Shown: piece by piece, positions 7,163 to 14,620 of the stretch
Layout of the letters: each line of letters opens with the position of its first letter
Position numbering within the stretch: the first letter of the stretch is position 1
Assembly (NCBI GenBank): GCA_015487335.1
Contig: WFPZ01000148.1
Span: forward strand, 1-17,128
Length of the DNA stretch: 17,128 bases
Origin: Paracoccaceae bacterium
Lineage (GTDB): Bacteria > Pseudomonadota > Alphaproteobacteria > Rhodobacterales > Rhodobacteraceae
Reading direction: 5' to 3'
Notes under the pieces: generated by a model
The model's input: the letters and a program-made list of their open reading frames with translations, nothing else
What the model was told of the DNA's origin: nothing
The model's database searches: none
Program-made: the position numbers and the translations under genes

Positions 7163-8509
7163 TCAGCCCATGTTGCTTTCGAGCCACTTCTCCAGCCAGT
7201 GGATGTTGTAGGTTCCGGCCAGGATGTCGGGCTCTTCCAGCAGTTCCCGAAACAGCGGGATCGTGGTGTCCACCCCGTCCACGATCAGCTCGTTGAGCGC
7301 CCGCTTCAGCCGTGCCAGCGCCTCCTTGCGGTCGCGGCCGTGCACGATCAGCTTGCCGATCAGGCTGTCGTAATGGGGCGGGATGGTATAGCCGTCGTAA
7401 ATCGCCGAATCGATGCGCACCCCCAGCCCGCCGGGGGCGTGATACTGGGTGATGCGCCCCGGCGAGGGCGAGAAGTCGGGCAGCCTTTCGGCATTGATCC
7501 GCACCTCGATGGCATGGCCGTTCAGCTCCAGGTCGTCCTGGGTGAACGACATGGGCAGCCCCTCGGCGACGCGGATCTGCTCGCGCACCAGGTCGACGCC
7601 GAACACCGCCTCGGTGACGGGGTGCTCCACCTGCAGACGGGTGTTCATCTCGATGAAATAGAACTCGCCGTCCTCGTAGAGAAATTCGATCGTGCCGGCC
7701 CCGGCATAGTTGATGCTCGCTACCGCATCGGCGCAGATCCTGCCGATGCGGGCACGGGTTTCGGCATCGATCTCGGGGCCGGGGGCCTCCTCGAACACCT
7801 TCTGGTGGCGGCGCTGCAACGAGCAGTCGCGCTCTCCCAGATGCACCGCGCGGCCCTTTCCGTCGCCGAATATCTGGATCTCGATGTGCCGCGGGCGCTG
7901 GAGATATTTCTCGATATAGACTTCGTCATTGCCGAAGGCGGCCTTGGCCTCGGCGCGGGCGGTCTGGAAGGCGGTGTCGATCTCGTCTTCGTTGAGGGCC
8001 AGCTTCATGCCGCGGCCGCCGCCTCCGGCCGTGGCCTTGACGATCACCGGATAGCCGATCTCGGCGGCCACCCGGCGGGCGGCGGCCAGATCGGGCACCG
8101 CGCCCTCCGAGCCCGGCACGCAGGGCACCCCGAGCGCCTTCATGGTTTCGATCGCGGTGATCTTGTCGCCCATGATGCGGATGTGCTCGGCGGTGGGGCC
8201 GATGAAGGTGATGTCGTGATCCTCGAGGATCTGCACGAAATTGGCGTTTTCCGACAGAAAGCCGTAGCCCGGGTGGATGGCCTGCGCGCCGGTGATCTCG
8301 CAGGCGGAGATGATCGCCGGAATGGACAGGTAGCTTTGCTGCGCGGGCGGCGGGCCGATGCACACGGCCTCGTCGGCCATGCGCACATGCATGGCGTCGC
8401 TGTCGGCCGTGGAATGCACCGCCACGCTGCGGATGCCCATCTCGCGGCAGGCGCGGATCACCCGAAGAGCGATCTCGCCGCGGTTGGCGATCAGGATTTT
8501 CTCGATCAT
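7163..8509 (-). CDS. accC: Acetyl-CoA carboxylase biotin carboxylase subunit
   Basis: The 448-residue ATP-grasp enzyme carboxylates biotin on AccB with bicarbonate and ATP, the first half-reaction of acetyl-CoA carboxylase. Visible motifs include the N-terminal ILIANRGEIALRVIRAC, HPGYGFLSEN, the glycine-rich ATP loop KATAGGGGRGMKL, and EMNTRLQVEHPVTE carrying metal and bicarbonate residues. Length equals the usual 447-449. The ATG at 8509 starts 13 bases after the accB stop, so both subunits are made from one message; aat follows after 24 bases. The carboxyltransferase genes accA and accD are elsewhere, as is common. A propionyl-CoA carboxylase alpha chain is excluded because the protein ends at the biotin carboxylase domain and the biotin carrier is a separate gene. 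Confidence 0.98.
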   Translation of the reverse strand: MIEKILIANRGEIALRVIRACREMGIRSVAVHSTADSDAMHVRMADEAVCIGPPPAQQSYLSIPAIISACEITGAQAIHPGYGFLSENANFVQILEDHDITFIGPTAEHIRIMGDKITAIETMKALGVPCVPGSEGAVPDLAAARRVAAEIGYPVIVKATAGGGGRGMKLALNEDEIDTAFQTARAEAKAAFGNDEVYIEKYLQRPRHIEIQIFGDGKGRAVHLGERDCSLQRRHQKVFEEAPGPEIDAETRARIGRICADAVASINYAGAGTIEFLYEDGEFYFIEMNTRLQVEHPVTEAVFGVDLVREQIRVAEGLPMSFTQDDLELNGHAIEVRINAERLPDFSPSPGRITQYHAPGGLGVRIDSAIYDGYTIPPHYDSLIGKLIVHGRDRKEALARLKRALNELIVDGVDTTIPLFRELLEEPDILAGTYNIHWLEKWLESNMG

Positions 8510-8522
8510 CCGCTGGCGCCCC

Positions 8523-9035
8523 TCACTCGATGATCATCAGCGGCGCGCCGAACTCGACCGGATCGCCGTCGGAGACGAGGATGCGCTTCACGGTGCCCGA
8601 ATGCGGCGCCGGAATCTGGTTCATGGTCTTCATCGCCTCGATGATCAGCAGCGTGTCGCCCTCCTTCACGCTGTCGCCGATCTTGACGAAAGGCGCGGCG
8701 CCCGGTTCGGGCTGGAGGTAGACGGTGCCCACCATCGGCGAGGTCACGCAGCCGGGATGGTTGGCGGGGTCGCCCTCGGCGGCAGGCTCCGGGGCGGCCT
8801 CGGCAGCCGGGGCGGGGGCAGCTGCGGCCGGGACCGCTGCCGCCGGAGCCGCCGCGGCGGCTGGCGCCGGGGCCGGCGCCGCGATCACTTCCCGTGCCCG
8901 GCTGACGCGGACGTTCAGCCTGTCGGCCTCGCCGTATTCGCGCTTGACCTCGAGTTCCGTCAGATCGTTTTCCTGAAGCAGCTCAGCCAGCGCCCTGATG
9001 AATTCCACATCCGCATTCTTGTTCTGTCTTGCCAT
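8523..9035 (-). CDS. accB: Acetyl-CoA carboxylase biotin carboxyl carrier protein
   Basis: The 170-residue carrier has a helical N-terminal part (residues 1-48), an Ala/Pro linker of about 38 residues (51-88) made mostly of AAP repeats, and a C-terminal biotinyl domain. The biotin attachment site is Lys136 in EAMKTMNQI. The biotinyl domain has the short loop (the 'thumb') before it, as in bacterial AccB. The ATG at 9035 is preceded on its strand by GAGGA five bases away. Upstream lies a good promoter candidate (9092-9120). accB and accC form the usual pair. The repeat-like linker DNA (about 8772-8885) is low in complexity and prone to length change between strains. Confidence 0.97.
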   Translation of the reverse strand: MARQNKNADVEFIRALAELLQENDLTELEVKREYGEADRLNVRVSRAREVIAAPAPAPAAAAAPAAAVPAAAAPAPAAEAAPEPAAEGDPANHPGCVTSPMVGTVYLQPEPGAAPFVKIGDSVKEGDTLLIIEAMKTMNQIPAPHSGTVKRILVSDGDPVEFGAPLMIIE

Positions 9036-9091
9036 GCCATCCTCGAAAGGTTTGCCGCCTGTCCCGTGCAGGCCTGCTGTTGGGTTGCCCG

Positions 9092-9120
9092 CTTATACGC
9101 CACCCCATGATGCGTGAAAA
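9092..9120 (-). promoter_or_regulatory. Candidate sigma-70 promoter for accB-accC-aat
   Basis: On the minus strand TTTTCA (bases 9120-9115) is followed by a 17-base spacer and TATAAG (9097-9092). The -10 box matches five of six consensus positions and the -35 box four of six. Predicted transcription would start near 9085, leaving a leader of about 50 bases before accB. The location in the divergent gap with preT fits. Confidence 0.5.
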
Positions 9121-9151
9121 GCGCCAGTTGCCGCCCCTGCGGATTGCCCGG

Positions 9152-9174
9152 GGTAAAATTTACCATTTGATAAA
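9152..9174. promoter_or_regulatory. RutR-like operator overlapping a 13-bp palindrome upstream of preT
   Basis: TTTACCATTTGATAAA (9159-9174) agrees with the known RutR consensus TTGACCA-NN-TGGTCAA at 11 of 14 defined positions. Overlapping it at 9152-9164 is GGTAAA-A-TTTACC, a palindrome around one base. The octamer TAAAATTT occurs twice, at 9154-9161 and 9171-9178. The site is 55-77 bases before the preT start, in the gap shared with accB. A RutR role is inferred from the rutR gene and the stronger box in this same cluster. Confidence 0.45.
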
Positions 9175-9178
9175 ATTT

Positions 9179-9195
9179 CAGATTGTGGCAATCTG
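9179..9195. promoter_or_regulatory. Perfect 7-bp inverted repeat in the preT upstream region
   Basis: CAGATTG and CAATCTG flank TGG, directly after the RutR-like site and 34 bases before preT. It could be an operator for a second regulator or a hairpin in the leader. The sequence does not match a regulator site I know. Confidence 0.45.
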
Positions 9196-9228
9196 CGCAA
9201 AACGAAGCGAACGATCAGGGAGACATAG

Positions 9229-10560
9229 ATGGCGAACAGCCCCTTTACCGCAGGCGTGGTCGCCGGGCGCCTGCCGCCCGAAACACTTCAGGAGAACTTC
9301 TCGGACATTCATCCGCCGTTCGACGCGCACGAGGCTGCGGTGGCTGCCGACCGCTGCTACTTCTGCTTCGACGCGCCCTGCATGGCGGCCTGTCCCACCG
9401 CGATCGACATCCCGATGTTCATCCGCCAGATCCAGACCGGCCTGCCCGAGGCGGCGGCACGGACGATCTTCGAGCAGAACATCCTGGGCGGCATGTGCGC
9501 CCGCGTCTGCCCCACCGAGACCCTGTGCGAGGAGGCCTGCGTGCGCAACGAGGCCGAAGGCCAGCCGGTGGAGATCGGCCGCCTGCAGCGCTATGCCACC
9601 GATGCGCTGATGGAAAGGGGCGAGCATCCCTTCACCCGCGCCGCTCCCACCGGCAGGCGGGTGGCGGTCGTGGGGGCGGGGCCCGCCGGGCTGGCCTGCG
9701 CGCACCGGCTGGCCATGCACGGCCACGAGGTGGTGATCTACGATGCCCGGCCCAAGGCGGGCGGGCTGAACGAATATGGCATCGCCGCCTACAAGGCGCC
9801 GGGCGGCTTCGCCTCGGCCGAGGTGGAGTGGCTGCTGAAGATCGGCGGGATCACCATCGAGAACGGCAAGGCGCTGGGCCGCGATTTCACCCTGGAAGAG
9901 CTGCGCGCCGATTTCGATGCGGTGTTCCTTGCGATCGGCCTTGCCGGGGTCAATGCCCTGGGGCTGGAGGGCGAGGAGCGCGACAACGTGCTCAATGCCG
10001 TCGATTTCATCGCCGAGCTTCGCCAGGCCTCCGATCTCGCCAGTTTGCCGATCGGCCGCGATGTGGTGGTGATCGGCGGCGGCATGACGGCGATCGACGC
10101 CGCCGTGCAGGCCCGGCTTCTGGGGGCGCTCAACGTCACGCTGGTCTACCGGCGCGGCCGCGAGAAGATGGCGGCCTCCGTCCATGAGCAGGAGCTGGCC
10201 GCCGCCAGGGGCGTGCACATCATCACCAATGCCCGCCCCGTGGCGGTGCATGGCAACGGTGCCGTGCGCGAGGTGGAGTTCGAGTATACCGTCGAGGAGG
10301 ACGGGGCGCTGAAGGGCACCGGCGAAACCTTCCGTCTGGCCGCCGACCAGGTGTTCAAGGCGATCGGCCAGCGGCTGGAGGGCGTGCCCGAGGGGCTCGA
10401 GATCAGCGGCGGCAAGATCGCGGTGGACGCCGCGGGGCGGACCTCGCTGGAAGGCGTCTGGGCCGGCGGCGATTGCGCCAGCGGCGGCGATGACCTGACG
10501 GTCACCGCGGTGGCCGAGGGGCGCGACGCGGCGGAAGACATCCATGCGGCCCTTTCCTGA
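9229..10560 (+). CDS. preT: NAD(P)-dependent dihydropyrimidine dehydrogenase subunit PreT
   Basis: The 443-residue flavoprotein passes electrons from NAD(P)H to PreA, which reduces uracil and thymine to 5,6-dihydro forms. The N-terminal domain, as in glutamate synthase small subunit, has iron-sulphur cysteines at 43, 46, 51, 55 (CYFCFDAPCMAAC) and 90, 94, 100, 104. An FAD-binding Rossmann motif GAGPAGL starts at residue 149 and an NAD(P)-binding GGGMTAID at 283. The C-terminal AGGDCASGGDDLTVTAVAEGRDAA segment is the FAD ring-contact end. The ATG at 9229 follows GGAG with a seven-base gap. preA follows after 132 bases. Glutamate synthase beta is the main alternative, rejected because the partner is PreA and the surrounding genes complete pyrimidine breakdown. 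The upstream gap holds RutR-like and other repeats. Confidence 0.93.
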   Translation: MANSPFTAGVVAGRLPPETLQENFSDIHPPFDAHEAAVAADRCYFCFDAPCMAACPTAIDIPMFIRQIQTGLPEAAARTIFEQNILGGMCARVCPTETLCEEACVRNEAEGQPVEIGRLQRYATDALMERGEHPFTRAAPTGRRVAVVGAGPAGLACAHRLAMHGHEVVIYDARPKAGGLNEYGIAAYKAPGGFASAEVEWLLKIGGITIENGKALGRDFTLEELRADFDAVFLAIGLAGVNALGLEGEERDNVLNAVDFIAELRQASDLASLPIGRDVVVIGGGMTAIDAAVQARLLGALNVTLVYRRGREKMAASVHEQELAAARGVHIITNARPVAVHGNGAVREVEFEYTVEEDGALKGTGETFRLAADQVFKAIGQRLEGVPEGLEISGGKIAVDAAGRTSLEGVWAGGDCASGGDDLTVTAVAEGRDAAEDIHAALS

Positions 10561-10620
10561 GGGGCGCGAGGCAGGGCCGGTTGCGGCATCTTCGCAGAAG
10601 AAGGCATGGCCGCCCGAGCC

Positions 10621-10632
10621 TGTCGATCGACA
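10621..10632. promoter_or_regulatory. 12-bp perfect palindrome between preT and preA
   Basis: TGTCGATCGACA is perfectly symmetric and lies 61 bases before the preA start, in a 132-base gap that holds no gene. It may be an internal operator, mRNA-processing hairpin or chance; twelve symmetric bases are expected now and then in a window this size. Confidence 0.3.
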
Positions 10633-10692
10633 ACGAAACCGAGCCGTCTCTGTGGAGGCGCTGCAAGTGAACGAACTGAGGAGGAACCCCTG

Positions 10693-11997
10693 ATGGCCAA
10701 CCTTGCGACAGAATTCGTGGGGATCAAGTCCCCCAACCCGTTCTGGCTGGCCTCGGCCCCGCCCACCGACAAGGAATACAACGTCCGGCGTGCCTTTGAG
10801 GCCGGATGGGGCGGCGTGGTGTGGAAGACCCTGGGCGAGGACGGCCCGCCGGTGGTGAACGTCAACGGGCCGCGCTACGGCGCCGTGTGGGGGGCGGACC
10901 GCCGCCTGCTGGGGCTCAACAACATCGAGCTGATCACCGATCGCCCGCTGGAGGTCAACCTGCGCGAGATCAAGGCGGTCAAGCGTGACTGGCCGGACCG
11001 GGCGATGGTGGTCAGCCTGATGGTGCCCTGCGAGGAGGAGGCCTGGAAGCGCATCCTGCCGCTGGTCGAGGAAACCGGCGCCGACGGGGTGGAGCTCAAC
11101 TTCGGCTGTCCGCATGGCATGGCAGAGCGCGGCATGGGCTCGGCCGTGGGGCAGGTGCCGGAATACATCGAGATGGTGACGCGCTGGTGCAAGGCCAACA
11201 CGCGCATGCCGGTGATCGTCAAGCTCACCCCCAACATCACCGACATCCGCTATCCGGCGCGCGCGGCCCGCAAGGGCGGCGCCGATGCCGTCAGCCTGAT
11301 CAACACCATCAACTCGATCACCGCGGTCGATCTCGATACCTTCTCGCCCGAGCCCTCCATCGACGGCAAGGGCACCCACGGCGGCTATTGCGGCCCGGCG
11401 GTCAAGCCGATCGCGCTCAACATGGTGGCCGAGATCGCCCGTGATCCGGCCACCGCGGGGCTGCCGATCTCGGCCATCGGCGGCATCACCACCTGGCGCG
11501 ACGCGGCCGAGTTCCTGTCCATGGGCGCGGGCACGGTGCAGGTGTGCACCGCGGTGATGACCTACGGCTTCAAGATCGTCGAGGAGATGATCGAGGGGCT
11601 GAGCCTGTGGATGGACGAGAAGGGCTACGCGTCGATAGACGACTTCAGGGGGCGGGCGGTGCCCAATGTCATCGACTGGCAGCACCTCAACCTCAACTAT
11701 GTCACCAAGGCGCGCATCAACCCCGACCTGTGCATCAAGTGCGGGCGCTGCTATGCGGCCTGCGAGGATACCTCGCACCAGGCGATCTCCATGAGCGAGG
11801 ACAGGGTGTTCGAGGTCAAGGACGAGGAATGCGTGGCCTGCAACCTGTGCGTCAACGTCTGCCCGGTGGAGGGCTGCATCACCATGGAGCGGCTGGCGCC
11901 GGGCGAGGTGGACCCGCGCACCGGGCAGGTGGTGCCTGCCGAGCCCGCCGACTGGACGGTGCACCCCAACAATCCGGCGGCGCGGGCGGCGGAGTAG
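10693..11997 (+). CDS. preA: NAD(P)-dependent dihydropyrimidine dehydrogenase subunit PreA
   Basis: The 434-residue protein joins an FMN-binding TIM-barrel like dihydroorotate dehydrogenase (residues about 5-310) to a C-terminal ferredoxin domain with two [4Fe-4S] motifs: Cys347, 350, 353, 357 (CIKCGRCYAAC) and Cys380, 383, 386, 390 (CVACNLCVNVCP). Barrel motifs include ASAPPTDKEYN near the start, ELNFGCPHGM, and AIGGITTWRDAAEFLSMGA for phosphate binding of FMN. With PreT it catalyses the first, reductive step of uracil and thymine breakdown. The ATG at 10693 follows AGGAGG at 10679-10684. It lies 132 bases after preT. Its stop and the stop of the convergent orphan gene abut with no base between. 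A dihydroorotate dehydrogenase role is unlikely given the ferredoxin tail and neighbours. Confidence 0.95.
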   Translation: MANLATEFVGIKSPNPFWLASAPPTDKEYNVRRAFEAGWGGVVWKTLGEDGPPVVNVNGPRYGAVWGADRRLLGLNNIELITDRPLEVNLREIKAVKRDWPDRAMVVSLMVPCEEEAWKRILPLVEETGADGVELNFGCPHGMAERGMGSAVGQVPEYIEMVTRWCKANTRMPVIVKLTPNITDIRYPARAARKGGADAVSLINTINSITAVDLDTFSPEPSIDGKGTHGGYCGPAVKPIALNMVAEIARDPATAGLPISAIGGITTWRDAAEFLSMGAGTVQVCTAVMTYGFKIVEEMIEGLSLWMDEKGYASIDDFRGRAVPNVIDWQHLNLNYVTKARINPDLCIKCGRCYAACEDTSHQAISMSEDRVFEVKDEECVACNLCVNVCPVEGCITMERLAPGEVDPRTGQVVPAEPADWTVHPNNPAARAAE

Positions 11998-12360
11998 TCA
12001 GCCATGTCCGTCTGCCGGTCCGCTGCCTTGCGGGGGGCCCGGTGGCGCGGCGGGCGCGAAGGCCTGCCCGGCACGCGCCTCCGCCACCCGGCGGATCACC
12101 GTCTGCAGGTCGGTCTCGACCTCCAGCAGGCTGGCCTGGAAGGCCGGCGGCGGGCCGGTGATCGGCTCGGCCCGGGGGGTGAACCACGGCCGCGCCTGGT
12201 GCTGCGTGCCGCCCTCGCGGCCCGAGAGATTGTCGTTGCGCGCCCCGTCGGCGCCGTCGGCCGCCTGCGGCGGGCGGATGGCCGGCGCAGGGGCGGGCGT
12301 GTCGATGCGGGGCTGAAGCTGGGCCGACAGGCCCGAGACTGCGCTGAAGATGTCCGGCAT
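11998..12360 (-). CDS. Small Pro/Ala-rich hypothetical protein downstream of rutR
   Basis: I do not recognise this 120-residue product. It begins MPDIFSAVSGLSAQLQPR, continues as a flexible stretch rich in Pro, Ala, Gly and Gln (about 20-72), then has one predicted amphipathic helix (FQASLLEVETDLQTVIRRVAEARAGQAF, about 74-101) and a proline-rich tail. No signal peptide, membrane helix or cysteine is visible. I take the ATG at 12360 because GGGAG sits nine bases before it; another start ten codons upstream lacks a site. It follows rutR by 69 bases on the same strand and its stop directly touches that of preA. Its leader contains a GGCTCC/GGAGCC hairpin covering the ribosome site. That the frame is real rests on position, start signal and tight packing; function is unknown. 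Confidence 0.55.
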   Translation of the reverse strand: MPDIFSAVSGLSAQLQPRIDTPAPAPAIRPPQAADGADGARNDNLSGREGGTQHQARPWFTPRAEPITGPPPAFQASLLEVETDLQTVIRRVAEARAGQAFAPAAPPGPPQGSGPADGHG

Positions 12361-12367
12361 GCGAATC

Positions 12368-12385
12368 GGCTCCCTTCCCGGAGCC
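12368..12385 (-). promoter_or_regulatory. Hairpin over the ribosome site of the orphan gene
   Basis: On the minus strand GGCTCC, a six-base loop GGGAAG and GGAGCC make a perfect stem just before the ATG at 12360. The 3' arm contains the GGAG that would serve as ribosome site, so folding could lower translation of the orphan gene. No ligand-binding structure is evident. Confidence 0.35.
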
Positions 12386-12429
12386 CCCAACCCGGGAACT
12401 GCCCTAGCAGCTGCGGGTTAACAAAGGGT

Positions 12430-13068
12430 TCAGACGGAACCGCCCTGCGCCGGCGCGGGGGTCAGGGCGCGGCGGTAGAGCTGCTCGAGGAACACGGCCG
12501 CATCCCGGAAATGCTCGTTTCCCTCGGGCTGGAGGATGCCGCGCACCTGGACGTCGAAGTCGGCGTAATGCTGGGTGGTGGCCCAGATCGAGAAGATCAG
12601 GTGATAGGGGTCGAGCGGCGCGATCTTTCCCGCTTCTATCCAGCTTCTGATCAGCGCCGCCTTCTCGTCCACCAGGTCGCGCAGGTCGCCCTCGATCTGT
12701 TCGAGGATGCGCGGCGCGCCCTGCACGATCTCGTTGGCGAAAAGCCGGCTCTCGCGGGGCAGCTCGCGCGCCATGTCCAGCTTGCGCAGCACGTAGGCCA
12801 CGATTTCCTCGACCGGCTCGCCCTCGGGGTCCATGGCGCGCAGCGGATCCAGCCAGACATCCATCAGCCCGCACAGCAGGTGAATGTGGATGTCCTCCTT
12901 GGAGGGGAAGTAGTACAGCAGGTTCGGCTTGCTCAGCCCGGCGGCCTGGGCGATCTGGTCCAGGGTCGCACCGCGAAACCCGTGCTTGGAGAACACCTCG
13001 AGCGCGGCCTCGAGGATGGCCTCGGTGTTCTTGCGCTGGATGCGCGTCTTGGTGCGGATCCGGTTCAT
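12430..13068 (-). CDS. rutR: RutR-like TetR-family pyrimidine-responsive regulator
   Basis: The 212-residue protein closely follows E. coli RutR over its whole length. It has an N-terminal TetR helix-turn-helix (about residues 16-60, ILEAALEVFSKHGFRGATLDQIAQ, then AGLSKPNLLYYFPSKED) and a ligand domain containing SRLFANEI, GDLRDLVDEKAALI and HLIFSIWATTQHYADF. E. coli RutR binds uracil and releases DNA; the same is inferred here. The ATG at 13068 is chosen because GGGA precedes it by eight bases and it gives exactly the E. coli length; ATG at 13077 or GTG at 13101 are alternatives. It is divergent from the beta-alanine aminotransferase operon, and a near-perfect RutR box is in the gap. Its own promoter is unclear. 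The hypothetical small gene follows it. Confidence 0.93.
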   Translation of the reverse strand: MNRIRTKTRIQRKNTEAILEAALEVFSKHGFRGATLDQIAQAAGLSKPNLLYYFPSKEDIHIHLLCGLMDVWLDPLRAMDPEGEPVEEIVAYVLRKLDMARELPRESRLFANEIVQGAPRILEQIEGDLRDLVDEKAALIRSWIEAGKIAPLDPYHLIFSIWATTQHYADFDVQVRGILQPEGNEHFRDAAVFLEQLYRRALTPAPAQGGSV

Positions 13069-13180
13069 GTTCAACATCCCATATGTAACCTGTCGCGGCA
13101 CGATGGTGCCACGCCGCCTGCTTCGGACGGGCGGCGGGCGGCATGGCGCATTTTTCGCCCTTTTCCCCGCCGCCGGGTGC

Positions 13181-13208
13181 TTGACTGCCTCCGTTTCCCT
13201 GCTAGCGT
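13181..13208 (+). promoter_or_regulatory. Candidate promoter of the aminotransferase operon
   Basis: TTGACT (13181-13186), five of six to consensus, is followed after 16 bases by TAGCGT (13203-13208), three of six. Transcription would begin at about 13214-13217, inside the RutR box, so a bound repressor would block initiation. The leader would be about 60 bases. Confidence 0.45.
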
Positions 13209-13212
13209 GATC

Positions 13213-13228
13213 CTGACCATTTGGTCAA
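13213..13228. promoter_or_regulatory. RutR operator (near consensus)
   Basis: CTGACCATTTGGTCAA differs from the E. coli RutR consensus TTGACCA-NN-TGGTCAA only at its first base. Its core TGACCA-TT-TGGTCA (13214-13227) is a perfect inverted repeat. It lies in the rutR/aminotransferase divergent gap, 50 bases before the aminotransferase start and next to the candidate -10 box. Both genes may be controlled from it, and it is the strongest regulatory site in the window. Confidence 0.85.
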
Positions 13229-13277
13229 ACTCCAAGATGCGAAAAACGTATCGAGAGACCTTCCAGGGGGGATGATC

Positions 13278-14606
<1,329 letters not shown>

Positions 14607-14620
14607 AAGGAGAATTGCGA

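Noticed and set aside
7199..8533. Long plus-strand open frame opposite accC
   Set aside because: accC on the other strand is intact and conserved; this frame has shadow-type composition.
8772..8885. Repetitive GC-rich tract within accB
   Set aside because: It encodes the normal Ala/Pro linker of the biotin carrier and is not a separate repeat element.
9186..9200. Possible sigma-54 promoter (TGGCA followed by GCGCAA) before preT
   Set aside because: The GG and GC elements are not ten bases apart as sigma-54 needs.
9178..11964. Very long open frame on the minus strand across preT and preA
   Set aside because: It is a shadow frame of GC-rich coding DNA: the composition is His/Arg/Gly-rich without domains, while the plus strand encodes two well recognised proteins.
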